Notes: generated by a model from the letters alone, not told the origin. 64,000 nucleotides of DNA from Trichosphaerium sp. ATCC 40318 (GCA_038496445.1 JALMLS010000585.1:372001-436000), one strand, 5' to 3'. Counted from the stretch's first letter, positions 12,593-24,722 are shown. Made by a program: numbers and translations.

Positions 12593-13260
12593 TTCTAAAT
12601 AAACACAGCTAGATTAATGTCGTATCCAGAACCCGTAAGGTCACGTGTTCAAAAGTTTGTTCCGGGTTGTATGCAATAAATTCCCTTTCTAATCTCACCA
12701 GTTATATGTACAATCGTTCTAATGTCCATCTTCATTCCATATTTTCAGTCAACGATAACCAAAAGCGGTTGCTCAGCTAGCGTCCACTATGACCATATTT
12801 TACGATTCTCCAAACCACGTGATGTATTCGAAATATCACGTGCACATTGTGCGAATAAAAAGTGGTATTTGCGGCTAATTTTGTATTGGGAATCTCACAT
12901 AGCCCACACTATTACCAGAACCAAAGAAGCCAGTTTGAATTGCAACCGTAGCTTGTAATACTTGAACTGGACATGTGATTTCAGAGTTATTTATACTTCA
13001 TGATGGTGAAAAGAAAATGAAAGATTTCCGATTTAGAGATGCACTGTTAAATACTCAAACTATGGCTTGTCGGAATGGCTCTATTTATTGTATGTTTTTC
13101 AAACCGGATTTCTCTGGTATATGTGTTTGTAGATTACCTGTATCAATTGAACCATATATTTGTAACCACTTGTACAACAATTCTATTAAATACAGTATGT
13201 CTTTTTTTTTTCTGTTGCTTTTTTTGTCTTTTAACGACATCTTGATATGCTTATGTTAGT
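12593..13260. other. Intergenic, no supported gene
   Basis: Several plus-strand open stretches occur (for example 12975-13259 with HDGEKKMKDFRFRD) but lack homology I recognise, splice partners or a credible start. Three CACGTG palindromes lie at about 12643-12837. Confidence 0.4.
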
Positions 13261-13375
13261 AGCGCCTACCAAGGCCTTTATACCCGTATTTGTTATTTTC
13301 TTGCACTTATACAACATGATAGTGTGTACTCCTGCCAACGCCTTCAAACCTTCATCTGTAACATTTGTATGTTGC
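13261..13375 (-). pseudogene. LRR remnant of the F-box/LRR family
   Basis: The minus strand reads NVTDEGLKALAGVHTIM and KITNTGIKALVGAT, i.e. two repeats nearly identical in form to those of the intact gene at 57731-58843. There are no F-box, start or flanking repeats, so it is a fragment. Confidence 0.75.
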
Positions 13376-13478
13376 AAATTTATTGTGTTTACTAACCAAA
13401 AAACTATTGTCAGTAAATCAAAAGCTAGTTTTTGTTGTTGTTAAGATCTCTTTGGAGTGGTTGAGAATACTTTATTTA

Positions 13479-14266
13479 TTATTTATGTACTACATCAGGT
13501 CTACGCACTTCTTGAGTACGCTTGCGCACCTCTCTAGTAAGTTCTTCAAATATTTCTTCTATGTTGACACGTGTTTTTGCAGATGATTCTAAAAATACCA
13601 TCTCATATTCCTTTGCAAGTTGTTGTCCTTCTTCAGTGGTCACTTGTCTATCAGCTTCCAAATCAACCTTGTTACCTACAAGTATACAAGTAAAGGTATT
13701 GTCGTGTTGTTCCTTTGCCCTAACTTTTAGTTAAAAAACGGGTAGTATGTACTACATTCGGCTTCTTCACTACAGAACTTGAGACAGGTGGTTTGAACCA
13801 TGACTCGTGAGTGCTCAAAATGTCACGTGACTTTCTTCTTACCGCGCAATACTCCCAAGAATTGACGGTATTTCTTCAAAAGATTGTCTATCTGTGATAC
13901 TGTATAGCACTATAAAGCAGTCTCCATTGCGAATACGCTATTAATAAACTGTTAGAGATTGCTTATTTGATCGCTGTTACCATATCTCGGAGAGCTTTGA
14001 AGTCTTCTCCTCCAGCTGTATCGAAAATGTTGAGACGAACTGGTTTATCATCTACAATGAATGGCTTACGGTACCTTAGCGTATAGTAAGCGTATAGCCT
14101 GGTGAAAACTTTTTTTAACGTAATTGGCTAAATTAGTTTAAACGCACAGATCTTCTATTGTTGGATCGTAATCCTCAATAAAATTACCGACAGCAAATTG
14201 TATGGCTGTTGATGACTTTCCAACTCCTGTACCGCCTAATAGCGCTACTTCTATGTCGTCTGTCAT
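13479..14266 (-). CDS. Ras-like small GTPase without CaaX, Gln61 position Gly
   Basis: ATG at 14266; four exons. P-loop GGTGVGKSS, effector region [13 protein letters not shown], switch [50 protein letters not shown] and ESSAKTRVN. The catalytic Gln of DTAGQE (Gln61 in Ras) is Gly here, which in known Ras proteins lowers GTP hydrolysis; the effect in this protein is inferred. The C-terminus RRPDVVHK has no prenylation cysteine, so membrane attachment is unclear. The block [12 protein letters not shown] is shared almost exactly with the Ras gene at 7392-8318, pointing to duplication. The introns include one with CACGTG. Confidence 0.85.
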
Positions 14267-14556
14267 AGTGGGTGCTCAGGTAATGTATTTCAGTGCTACC
14301 AAGGCAAAAACTAAAATTGGTACTTTCAGAGAACCCTATTTAAGGAAACCACACACGTGAATTGCTTGAAGCTTATGTGGCAAGTTGCAGCAATACACTG
14401 CTCATCTATGTTTCAGCAACAATTTCATTTTGTTGGTAAGGACTCCATTTGTTGAATTCTTCAATCTTTTTGTTGTTTTCGTATTACGCACCAAAGTGGG
14501 TAGATTTATAGTAGCACACAAGCAACTTAAAACAGTGCAAGTTTTTGCAAAAGACC

Positions 14557-14640
14557 TGCTTGGAGTGGGGCTCGAACCCACGCGTTGAATTCAACAAATG
14601 ATCTTAAGTCACTCCCCTTAACCAACTCGGGCATCCAAGC
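14557..14640 (-). tRNA. tRNA-Leu (anticodon UAA)
   Basis: An 84-nt class II tRNA. The acceptor arms GCTTGGA and TCCAAGC pair, followed by the discriminator A. The anticodon stem AGTGA/TCATT carries the loop CTTAAGA, giving anticodon TAA. A long variable arm follows, and the T arm has GGTTCGAGCC. No intron. It lies intergenically, about 290 nt upstream of the Ras start. Confidence 0.93.
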
Positions 14641-14950
14641 ATTCGTTGAGTGAAAGACGTGTTGGCCTGGAAGCGGTCACAGCCAAAAATTTATTTTGAA
14701 AAAGACACTAGCCTTAAAAGTCACTTTACCTCCATCTCACACGCTATGTCATTCAAACACGAATAGTATTCTTCATGACACGGGCACGTGACCGCCAACA
14801 ATCAACAAAGTAGCAATGGCTTGAAGATACATGACAAAGAGCAATTGAAGTCAACCTCCATACGTCTAGTGGTAAAGTCTTGTTGAAATAGTGTGACAGT
14901 TTGGAGGGTTTTTTTTTCTGAAATTCTTGACGTACTAGAACTTCGAACCA

Positions 14951-15418
14951 ATGGCAGCAGTCCGTTTAGTATTTCTTTTTATCGCAATATTTGCTCTTGC
15001 AGCATGTATAGACGTAAGAACATTCGCTTCAATGACGACAAGACTTATAAGGAGCGGTAAATTCCTAAAAACAATAGATAGCGTTTACTGCCCAAGGTAC
15101 AGGCATAAAACAACAACAATAATGGAAATTTGCGATGCTGCAAGTAAAAGAGACAAAAAAGCGTTTATTAACGCAGCATACAAGCTACAAAGAGATATGC
15201 GAGGCTCTTTAATCGAAAACTTCTCAAAAAAGGTTGCACGGTACATACGTGCACACTCCAGAACAGCTAAGCGTTCTACTGATGATTTGGTTGATTCTCT
15301 GGCACTACAAACGATAGACACGCAAGTCAGCAAGCGCGGAATACCTCCGTTTTTACTGTTCTTCTTTGCATTCTGTATTCTCATTCCTTGGATTGACGAG
15401 ATGTTCTATAGCGACTGA
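14951..15418 (+). CDS. Small secreted or membrane protein, unknown
   Basis: A single exon of 155 codons with ATG at 14951. The N-terminal signal peptide is AAVRLVFLFIAIFALAACI. The middle is basic and helical (RSGKFLKTIDSVYC, AARSRT-like basic patches such as RAHSRTAKRS). A second hydrophobic segment near the C-terminus (IPPFLLFFFAFCILIPW) could be a membrane anchor or a GPI-like signal. Only a few Cys. I do not recognise the family. The long open frame and the signal peptide support a real gene. Confidence 0.65.
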   Translation: MAAVRLVFLFIAIFALAACIDVRTFASMTTRLIRSGKFLKTIDSVYCPRYRHKTTTIMEICDAASKRDKKAFINAAYKLQRDMRGSLIENFSKKVARYIRAHSRTAKRSTDDLVDSLALQTIDTQVSKRGIPPFLLFFFAFCILIPWIDEMFYSD

Positions 15419-16004
15419 GACAATAACCTCGGAAGATACAATCGAAGAAAATCGATTTAAAACCATCTTTGTGTACTTATTTATGACCTCAATAAAATAA
15501 CGTTATACTATATTGTTCCTCAAGTGTACAGCTTTAATTGCATTGTATATAACAGCCGAGTAATACAAACTGTATACCGATATGTTTGTGGAATCACGTG
15601 GGAAAATGCCGTCTCCTTCCTACAACACAAGTTGCACAGCACCCTCCCAACTACAAGCACTACAATATGCTAAGTTACCATTGACCAAAATACTGTGCAG
15701 TTATGAACTGGAGACTACTACTGAGCGTTGCTAAATTGAAGAAGTTAGACTTTTATCTATTTCACTGCCAGTCAAAATATCAATGGGTTTACCAATATAG
15801 TGAAAGCCTATGACCAGCTTCGAAAGACACCTTATTTCAAAGGCTAACGTTCCACCTAACAGAGCTACATAGTTGTGATTGTATCACAATTACCTTATAT
15901 TGAAAAGTCACAAAAGAGCGTGGGCGTGAAGCAGAATTAGTTGAAAGTGGTTTATTACGGTTTACACTCTTGTGGCGTTGTAGAATAGCTTATTTTTGTG
16001 CAGA
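15419..16004. other. Intergenic region
   Basis: Contains an in-phase AATAAAATAACG-like polyadenylation context soon after the preceding gene. No other gene seen. Confidence 0.4.
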
Positions 16005-17243
16005 TTAGATGATGGGGCATATAGTTTCCATTAAAAAGATTGCCAGAAGTACATCATTGGACCATATTTTTGTAGCGGCGGTAGTTTCACATAAGCTTCG
16101 TGGTAGCTGTAGGATACTTGACTTTTCCTTGAGCTCATCTTCCCATCCGATTTTAAGCATTGGTGTATTATTGAGAGACTTTAAGTCGTCTGCTATTGAA
16201 ATGAGGTTACAAACCTCCAAGCAATTTGCTCCTTGGTTTTGCAGCGCTAAAGCAAAGGCATAGTCTTCTTTTGATAGGATGTAACGGCGATACAATTCCT
16301 CATTTATTACCTTGTCATGATATTTGTTGACATACTTTAACAGTCTTGGGGGACAGTATGCAAACTCTTTTGTTAGTGCTATCTATTGAACGGAATCAGA
16401 AACAAAAAAACAAGAAAAAAACAAGAAAAAAACAGGAGCAACGAGAAGACGTACATTGTGCATCACACAACTTTTCAGTTTATAACTGTGCTTAAGAAAG
16501 GTATCTCCATTCTTTTTTTCCCTTGATGGAGCAATGAGGGCTGCATCATGAAGATTTGCAAGGCCATGGAGACAAGAAATAGTAGCCATAAAATCAGCCA
16601 CAAAGCTACCTTCCTCACTTTTCATTTGTGTATGTACTTCTGTGGCTCCAATAACCTTATCATCAAGCATTATGTAATATTTACATCTTCCATATGTCAT
16701 GTGGCATATCATAGCATGTGCAGCTTGGCGAACAACAGCTCTCGGCAAAACTTTTGGACCATGAAGCTTAACATAGTAAACGTGTTTCCGGCCTTGTTGC
16801 CTGCTATAAAAATTGCTCTCCTCGTTTGGTGGTGCCACTATGAACACAGGCGATTGATAGAACGGTTTGAAACTTACCAGAAGAGGCAAGGTATCTTCAG
16901 TAAATCGATCACATTGTGTTGTACAAATAACAATAGGTATTGCTAGTGCTGTTATGCAAATTTGATTGAATTCTTTTGAATACTGAATTCTTCCTTCTTC
17001 ATTGATTGATATACTGAACGCATTTCTATCTTCTACTTCCTCCACAGACCATTCGCTCATTTTAAAACCATCATGGTAGCCTCCCACACAGCTATTATCT
17101 CGTATTTTATCACTGTTGTTCCAAAATACGTTTATGTTATCGTCACAGTTATGTAGCTTTATTTGTGTAACAGGGCTGGTTTCAGTTTCGCGTTCCAGGC
17201 CGTAATGACATCTTTTTATGTCGTTTAAGTAAAAAAACATCAT
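16005..17243 (-). CDS. Protein with GT-A-like MLDD motif, possible glycosyltransferase
   Basis: Two exons joined by a GTACGT...AATAG intron (MHN to IALTKEF) give about 380 residues. The recognisable core is SPVFIVAPP, VYYVKLHGPKVLPRAVVRQ, then YYIMLDDKVIGATEVH. The order (HGP..PRAVxRQ then an aromatic-LDD strand) resembles GT-A fold proteins that use a DxD-like motif; related TET-associated glycosyltransferase-like proteins come to mind, but I cannot confirm this. There is no signal peptide. The C-terminal half is helical. Alternatively it is an uncharacterised protist family. Confidence 0.6.
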
Positions 17244-17858
17244 TTTTGCTGTTGCTGAAGTGATTGTACGAAAATGTGGTTTTATTCCTTAAGCTATGTT
17301 TACTTAGTTACTCATTCTAAATCAATCAGTTGGGTTTTTTGGACGGGCTTATTCAACAATGACGGAACTATTTTCATTTCAGCATATTCTCCCATAATAT
17401 GTGGGTTGTGACTTCACTTTAGCTCACTAATAGGTATCTTGAAACGTACACCACATGGCAACAAAAAAGATAGACAAACTGTTGCTACAGCTTATTCAAC
17501 TAATACTCGCCTTAAGACTACACGATTTTGAAGTAGAACCTCTTGGTTTTACATGGATTAGTATGTCAACTAATAGCTAGTAAGCTGACAAGTTATTTGA
17601 GTTTCTGGACTGTATTCCAGCCGCTCTCGGATATGTTATTCCCTCGCTATGAGCAATATTGCCATTTCTGTGTGAGACGGCAACGTGATTGGTTTTCTAT
17701 ACTTCCTCTTTTTCAGTAAACTCTTCGCATTTACTCAAACAAACGGTTAATGTCAAAGAGTAGTAATTGCATTTGTTGGCATGAAATCGGGACATAGGTA
17801 CAAGACAAGTAACGTTTTATTTACTGTTTACTATTTTTTTGGATAGCAGTTCAAAGCA
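17244..17858. other. Intergenic region
   Basis: AT-rich spacer upstream of the 16005-17243 gene and downstream of the next minus-strand gene. Nothing recognised. Confidence 0.4.
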
Positions 17859-20430
17859 TCACGTGTCATGATCATACTCACACTTTTCATATCCAGTTAA
17901 ATCCAAAGGATATCCATGACGCATATCAGCAGCTGTTTTAGTTGTAAGTAGTTCTTTAATAGCAATAGTTATCCTTGCAGCATTTGTTTGAGATAAATCG
18001 ACTTTAGCTTCAACTGATGAAGGTATTTGAAGTCCAAGATCAGTACATAGAATATAGAAATCATTAATAAGATCAAGGGACTCTGTAAAGTTATTTTTAT
18101 CCTTTTCAGTGGATGGCATATTGTTTATTAGGCTCCTTATTGTATCTGATATTGTACGGAATGCAAAAAGGGGGACCTATGAGGAAGCAAGTAAGTGATC
18201 AAAAGCGAAACTAATTAAGTAAAACAAATAAAATTAAACATGTTTCAGTAGCTCAAAGTGACTGGTACTACTTCTGTCACGTGTCTATATGAAACGCTCT
18301 AATAATATCATGGTAACTTGCCTTAGCTATTGTTTGCTCTCCATCCTGAGACTCAATCTTTTCCTCATTAATAGCATCATACCTTCCTGAAAGTACAGCG
18401 TTCATAACGTCTTTACGACAACTTAGTATACAGTGATCTTTTCCATCAACCTTGTGATAACCATAATATAAACGGAACTCTGGAGTTCGTATACAATCGA
18501 CGACACTACCTAATAACATCACTAAACAACGCACACTGAAAATGTATAAGAAATAAAACAACTGCGTACCGTTTTCTAACGTATCTTTCTCAAACGCCAT
18601 CTTATCATTTTTGCGATTGAACCATTTGGTGGCCCTTACTAGCAAGTCAAATGTCCAACGCCGTTTGATATCCATAGAAACAACAAAAGGCAATAATCTA
18701 GCAACTTGCCAGAATAAAACTGTGGAAGGTGGGACCTTTTCTGGAACTACTATTGGTCGCGGAGCCAATGAAACAGTAAGGCACTTGCCTACGCAGGTTA
18801 GATAAGCGATAGAATAGAAGAAAAAAAAGCAAAAGTTTAATTTGTCTTTCCCTGGAATCGAACCAGGATCTCCTCGGCCACAACGAGGTGTACTAGCCAG
18901 TATACTAGAAGGACATTTGTTGTGTCTGAAAATGGAAAAACAATGTACTGTTTGCTAATGCAAGGTAACAACACTGGTGAAACTCTTTTTTTGAATAAAA
19001 ATCAATGTCAGCGTACCAAAACCCAATACCCAACCAATAAAAGCTTGAAAAGTATTTCTATCGCCAATCACAGCAAAATATTCAAGTGGGAATGTAACAT
19101 GTGCATCCATATTTTGGTGCAGCTATCGCAGTCAGTAACAACCACAACGTGTTTCGTACCCAATCTGGCATTTCTGTTTTAATATTTAGTGTCCTATTTA
19201 CTCTTGTATCTGTCTCAAGCGCCACATTTACGCCATCTCGCACTCCCCACTGTGCCCAAGTTTCTTTAGCACCTTTTTTGATATAATGTAAGAATAGATG
19301 AAGTTCACTTCTATCAAAATCATTTAACCGAGCTTGAATGCTTTGTAACTTCTCAATAATTCCGTCATCTTCTTTTTTCTCATCACCTCTCAAAAAAAAC
19401 CTTTAAACAAAGAGCGTTAGCCACTATAAACACTTTATAAATGATATACAACCAAACAAGATTAATGACCTTACCATAATTGTTTATCAACATCTACACT
19501 ATTATTTGCCATTCTGTATCCAGACTTAGCATCGAGTTGCAATAAATCCAATATAATCTCTAACATTGCATGATAGCTTTGTAGAGTAGTTGAACGGTTT
19601 AATGGTGTACACCAAAATACGTCAAGAGGTACTTCAGTAGTAGCCGATTGAACGAAACCAAAATCTTTGGTTGTTGTGAGGTAGTCAACTAGCAAAAAGC
19701 TGTTAGTTAAATCGTTTCTGTACAAAAAAAAAAGTAACATCTTTTGGTGTCAAAAAAACAAACACGTGATCAACTCGATTCTTGTGCTTACTTATTTTAG
19801 GAAGTAGCTTTGCTAACTTAGTTGTTTTTTCTTTAAATTTCTCATCATCAGCTTTAATCTCAGCTGGTAGAAGTTCAAACTTTCCATGAAGCTTTGCTTG
19901 TTCTATTGCATGTTGACGTTTTGGGTTATTATCCTTTAGCTTCCTTGCACGTTCTGCCAAAGCACTGTAACGTGCGTACGCATCTTCTGCAAGTAGCTTG
20001 TTCTTGAAATACGTAACTAGCTTGCGAGAAGGGCCGGAGAAGGCGACATCCTGAACAAGTTTAGTAACGAAAATGAAGTAACAATTTAATAGCAATCAAC
20101 GACACTCAGATTGCTGTAAAACGTAAAAGGGCATAAGGCTTGTTATACACAGCGATTTAGTTGGTGTTAAGGATACGTACCACTTTTGCCCGCTTCCTAC
20201 GCCTACGCTTTCGCTTGTACTCTGAATAGCGCTGTTCAAACTCTTTTTGTTTTTCTTCCTTCTCTTTTTGTGCGTCTGATGCTTTATTGTCGTCCAGTAC
20301 ATATTTAGAGGTGGAGAATTGACAATGTGATAGTCTGTTCCGTTTTAGCGGCTAAAATGAGTTAATTACTCTAATTATTGCTGCGCGAGCGTACACGATA
20401 TGCTCTCAGTGTTGTCGCTCTAAGTAACAT
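17859..20430 (-). CDS. Probable mitochondrial protein, unknown; hosts tRNA-His in an intron
   Basis: About eight exons give roughly 700 residues. The start MLLRATTLRAYRPLKRNRLS is Arg-rich and lacks acidic residues, like a mitochondrial presequence. A charged coiled region follows (KEKEEKQKEFEQRYSEYKR), then DVAFSGPSRKLVTYF, LDVFWCTPLNRST and KKGAKETWAQWGVRDGVN. TFPLEYFAVIG, FQAFIGWVLGFGKCLTVS and VLFWQVARLLPFVVS may be membrane-associated. Acidic C-terminus. A 37-nt intron joins EMPDW to LHQNMDAH; a 228-nt intron (18789-19016) joins VLGFG to KCLTVS and contains the tRNA-His gene on the same strand. Family not recognised. All joins are open. Confidence 0.7.
18843..18914 (-). tRNA. tRNA-His (anticodon GUG), nested in an intron
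   Basis: 72 nt. Acceptor GTCCTTC against GAAAGAC (one C-A mismatch), D arm TAGTATACTGGCTAGTA, anticodon stem CCTCG/CGAGG with loop TTGTGGC giving GTG, and T arm GGTTCGATTCC. It lies wholly inside the 228-nt intron of the surrounding minus-strand gene, in the same orientation. Confidence 0.9.
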
Positions 20431-20691
20431 TATGCTACGCCTCCGTATGTATTAAACAATCAATAGCACTGTTAAACCTAACGGCAGGCTGGTGCGACCT
20501 TTCAATTCAATGCTAGTTAATGAAAATGAATTTGACAGTTAAAAACTGCTTCAATGTTGACAGCATGAACCTCAATTTATTTACATCTGACAGGCGCCAT
20601 TACACAATCTAATCAACGCTACAATAGCTTTGAAGTTGTTTATACCAAAAAGTTTACCAACGGAGATTTTACGATGCTCGTAAACTGTGTA

Positions 20692-21215
20692 CTATTGCGT
20701 AGGCACTCCAGTATTAACGTTTAGAGCATGAACTTCAGCGATTTCCTCCTTTAAAACTCTGTGTACCTATAAATGATTGTAAATATCACCACAATCGCGT
20801 GAACTACAATACCATGCGGTTTTGTTCCAACGTAGATTTGCCTTGAAACAAGCGAGACTCAACGCTTACAGTTAGCTTAGATTTGCTTCCTGCATGATGT
20901 TACGACGCGTCAAAGCTATTGAGCAGTAACTTTACCTTCAATATCAACGTATGTTGCCTCAAGTCCATCTTTTAGCTTTTTCTCAATATCTGCATACCAT
21001 GCCGCCACCTTTGGGTCATGAAACTCTACAAGTGGAATCTCCAAGCTCTTACTCTCTGAATACCACCTCACTTGCACTGGTAGGCGCTTTTGTACCGTAA
21101 CGCGCTGCGTCAATCTGATTTGCGATGTTTTAGTGCTCACTTGCGCTTTAACGGCGCAACCGCTATGTAATCGTGATCCTCCGCGCGCAACCATCATCTG
21201 CGCTCGTAGTAGCAT
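20692..21215 (-). CDS. Mitochondrial BolA-like protein
   Basis: Three exons. An Arg-rich presequence (MLLRAQMMVARGGSRLHSG) precedes the BolA fold: IEKKLKDGLEATYVDIEGSK, LTVSVESRLFQGKSTLEQNR, then MVHRVLKEEIAEVHALNVNT. The family's HxxVxxxL-type helix and the terminal histidine region (EVHALNVNT) are present. The Cys of BOLA3-type proteins is absent. BolA proteins work with monothiol glutaredoxins in mitochondrial Fe-S cluster handling; that role is family knowledge. Introns are 46-55 nt. Residue count after the presequence fits the family. Confidence 0.85.
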
Positions 21216-21455
21216 TGTTGTATGAGTTTTAGCTTATACAGTACACGTGTTTTGTTGATTGCCTTATTGCGCGCCCAGAAATTTGCGCTCATTTGGTATT
21301 CTTTGTTAGTACACAATTTGTACAATTAAAATCTAGAAAGTGCTCGCGTGGAGGATCTATAACTCTACGGTGCGCAATTGCCAAATTAGAGACAGTGTTG
21401 TAATTTACCGCAGTATTTCATTATTTAGTCCTCTCCTTCATCACAACGGGTCACA

Positions 21456-24400
21456 GTGGACAATATAGGCGGATTAGACGGCGGTGACGGCCTAACCGGT
21501 AGTTCTGACAAGAATGTTGGTCTGGCAACCGATTTTTTCCTCTTCTTAGCTTTTATACAACAAGTATTGCTCGTTTGGATCTTTTTTTGGGAGAAGCCAA
21601 CTGATTTGGCCAACCCACGCAGCTACCGCGTTTCGGGCATAGACACGCCACCACGACGAAGGAAAAGGTCTAGCAGCAATGATGACGCAATTAAAGCCAA
21701 AACAGAAGATCAAGAAAGCTTTGGGGTTGTAGAGACCTCAATCGCGGTTGTATCCGACAAGATTCAAGATATCGACAATAGGCTAAATGTTCTGCAAGGT
21801 GACTTCCCTACGGACACTTTGAAAGGAAGCCTTCGCCGTTGCGTATCTAAAATCACCGACATTTTGGCCAAACTAGACGATTGGGAATCAAACAAGCAAG
21901 AAGAAGAACCTCAAGTCAAGCGTTTATTCGAAAAACGCGAGGACTTACTTGTATGGCGTAAGAGCCTTGAAGAACGCCTATTTTCGAAACGTAGACCGGT
22001 CGCAGGTACTGCAATCGCATCCGGACCTCCGCAATATAGCAGACCTATCAACGAGGTACGTACAGTGCTTTACAGCAATACTAACGCGTAGTTTTTTTTC
22101 ACAATTATTGTTTTGACACTTACATGTTTTAGAAACAAGATGAACCATTATCAGGAAGTGTTGAGAACTTCAAAAAATCAATTGGCCGCAAGGTAAGCGT
22201 TTTAATAATTTTTCGTTAAAAATTGTTTTGCGAAACAATACTCACAAAAACACTAGCGTTCGTCATGGGAGATGCGTGGGAAGGATTCTGCTGAAAAACT
22301 AGATAAAGCAACGAAGCGAAGGTCTTTTAAAGATTCTTCGGCTATTTCTGACTTCTTTAATCCTCCGGAGGAAGTACAGGACCCAATCGACGATAGGTAA
22401 CGTTTTTTTTAGTCGTTTGTGTGATTGTGAACCAAAAAAATCTAAACGTGTTCATTTTGTTGTTTTTGTTCAAATGTCGCTGTGTGGCTTCCTTGCGGTG
22501 CTTGGTATTTTCTCAAGGACTACTAGGGAAACTAAAAAGCCACGGAACGAGCCTTACGATGAACCAGTCGGAAAGATTCAGCTCAAAAAGAAGGGTAGAG
22601 GCAATGTTATGTCTCTTTTCCAACCTGCAAAACCTGCTTCTCCTAAAACACGTGTACCAAGCTTTATGTCAATGTTTGACGCAAAGAAAGAACTTGCTGA
22701 ACTCGATGATGTTCAATTCGAAACTGATGATTCGTATACATCCTCACAACCACAATTATCTCAAGAGGAGATGGATAAAGCCATAGGCGCTCTAGCAAAT
22801 TTTGGTGCACCTCCTGAAGAAGAAGACGAGGAAGAAGCTTCTGATAGTTACGAAGATGAAGATGAAGATGAGGATGAAGATGAAGATGAAGATGATGATG
22901 CGAAGAAGAAGACGATGAAGAAGGCGATGAAGCCAGCAGTGAACAATTTGATGATTTGAGCTTACCTTCTCAAGATGACCTCGCTGCTCAAGTACGCCAA
23001 CGAAATCAATTTTTTTGGTTTTTTTTGAGGACACAGATACAATGGTTTTTGTCTATTTTCTTACTCGCTTTGTAGCTTGAAATGATGGACGCCCTAAAGG
23101 ATTTACAAACACGTGTTATAGAGGATACTGAAACTGTAGAATCTGAGGACTCTGAGGAGTATGAGTCAGGTGATGAAGACGAAGATGATTCTGAGGAAGA
23201 AGGAGAAGATAGTGAAGAAAACGATGATGAATCTGAATCACAAAATGATGACGACTTGTTACAAAATGATATGGACTCACAAGACTTATTCAAAGCGTTG
23301 AATAGATTTACACATGAAGAACCTCCTTCAACACCTGAAGAGATAAGGCCAAGGAAGAAAAGTAAATCTGATCTTGGGATTAAACCTGAATTATTTGACC
23401 CAAGCTTACTTGATAGTTTACCTGAACTTACTGAGGTATCACAAGAAAAAGAAGGGGTACGTTACACAATAATTTTTTGATCAAAATGTCATTCTAACAC
23501 TCTTAAATAGTCTCATAAGGAACTTATTAAAGAGGTGCGTGTATTAGAATTAAGAACAAGCAAGGACATGACCCAAAAAAACGCGTTTATTTTTGAAATG
23601 AAAATATTCTTTTGAAAATGCATTTTGCTAAAAAACGTTCTTAGATGGGCGGTTTTGGTAATATAAACAAAGCTGGTTTAAAACGCGGTAAGAAGTTTAT
23701 GCAAATGGAGGACGCTCATACACTTTGTTATCCATACTGTGGCGATAAGGTATTTTTTTTGACATCTATTTTTTTTTCTCTCTATACAAGAAGCTCATCA
23801 TGATTAGTGTCTTGTTGTTGTTCTTGATGGTCACGCAGGAAAAGCGTGTGCTGAAGAGGCTGCTGTAATTATTCCTCCAGCGCTTGAAAACATCCTATCT
23901 AATACGCCACCAAATACAACAGACTTGACAGAGGTTTGGCTACAGGTAATTAAAAAAAAAAAGCGAAACCTTACAAAAATTATTTATTTACTCTTTCTAG
24001 CTCTACAAAGAAGTCGATCAGAAACTCATATCACACACATACGAGGGTGCTACATGCACTACTGTATTAATATGGCGTGTTGGAAATGATAGATACCTAC
24101 AAGCAGCAAATGTCGGTGACTCAACTGCATATCTCATGTACGTTTCATAAATGAGTTTTTATTCGCACTTGAACTCACACGTTTATATTTAGTCGCAATG
24201 GTAAAGCTGTATGTTTAACAATTGATCATAATCCAACCAAAGACTATGAAAGAAAGCGTATCGCTGTTGAGGTAAGTTAAAAAAAAAAAAAAACTGCGTC
24301 TACGCAAATTACTCTAAATCTGACACGCTTTTAAGGGTGTTGAACTAAATCCAGGACAAACAAGGCTTAACGGTATTGCCGTTAGCAGAGCTCTTGGTGA

Positions 24401-24722
24401 TCATTTCCCAAAGGAACTCAATATTGGTCTTAGTGGAACACCTGACATTTCAGAAACTATCAAACTCGAACCTACTGATACTCATCTTATTGTTGCCAGT
24501 GACGGAGTACGTCATGATTGTTTTATACATTACATTTACCTACAACTTCTTCGTACTTACACGCAACTATAGCTATGGGACGTAATCAATTGTCAACGCG
24601 CATACGAAGTTATAAAGGAAATGGATGAATCAGCCGAAGAGCAAGCTACATACTTAGCTAAACAGGCTGCTAGATCTAGAAAATGCAATGACAACGTTAC
24701 AGTGACTGTCACGCTGTTATAA
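21456..24722 (+). CDS. PP2C-family (PPM) protein phosphatase with long acidic N-terminus
   Basis: About 12 exons. The N-terminal half is charged, with a coiled region and two acidic blocks (near 22820-22960 and 23130-23280). The PP2C domain follows in order: NINKAGLKRGKKFMQMEDAH, VVVLDGHAGKACAEEA, LQAANVGDSTAYL, GIAVSRALGDHFP, LIVASDGLWDVI and CNDNVTVTV. Metal-binding Asp residues in MEDAH, DGH, SDG and DN are all kept, so it should be an active Mn/Mg-dependent Ser/Thr phosphatase. The 5' end is uncertain: the first exon has no ATG and begins after an AG at about 21425. One base appears missing in the GAT/GAA tract near 22898. BolA lies divergently upstream. Confidence 0.85.
22852..22900 (+). 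repeat. GAT/GAA trinucleotide tract coding for Asp-Glu
   Basis: Alternating GAAGAT units, then GATGATGATG, encode an Asp/Glu run. The frame read upstream (ending AVNNLMI-stop) differs from the frame needed downstream (EEEDDEEGDEASSEQFDD), which is restored by adding one base right after the tract. Confidence 0.8.

Noticed and set aside
12975-13259. Plus-strand ORF with HDGEKKMKDFRFRD
   Set aside because: No homology, no plausible start or partner exons.
21425-21613. Minus-strand ORF with KAKKRKKSVARPTFL
   Set aside because: No ATG start and it overlaps the plus-strand first PP2C exon; however, that exon's hydrophobic stretch is itself odd, so the 5' end of PP2C stays open.
22792-23293. Minus-strand ORFs rich in Ile/Phe and Ser
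   Set aside because: They are antisense shadows of the GAT/GAA acidic coding tracts of the PP2C gene.
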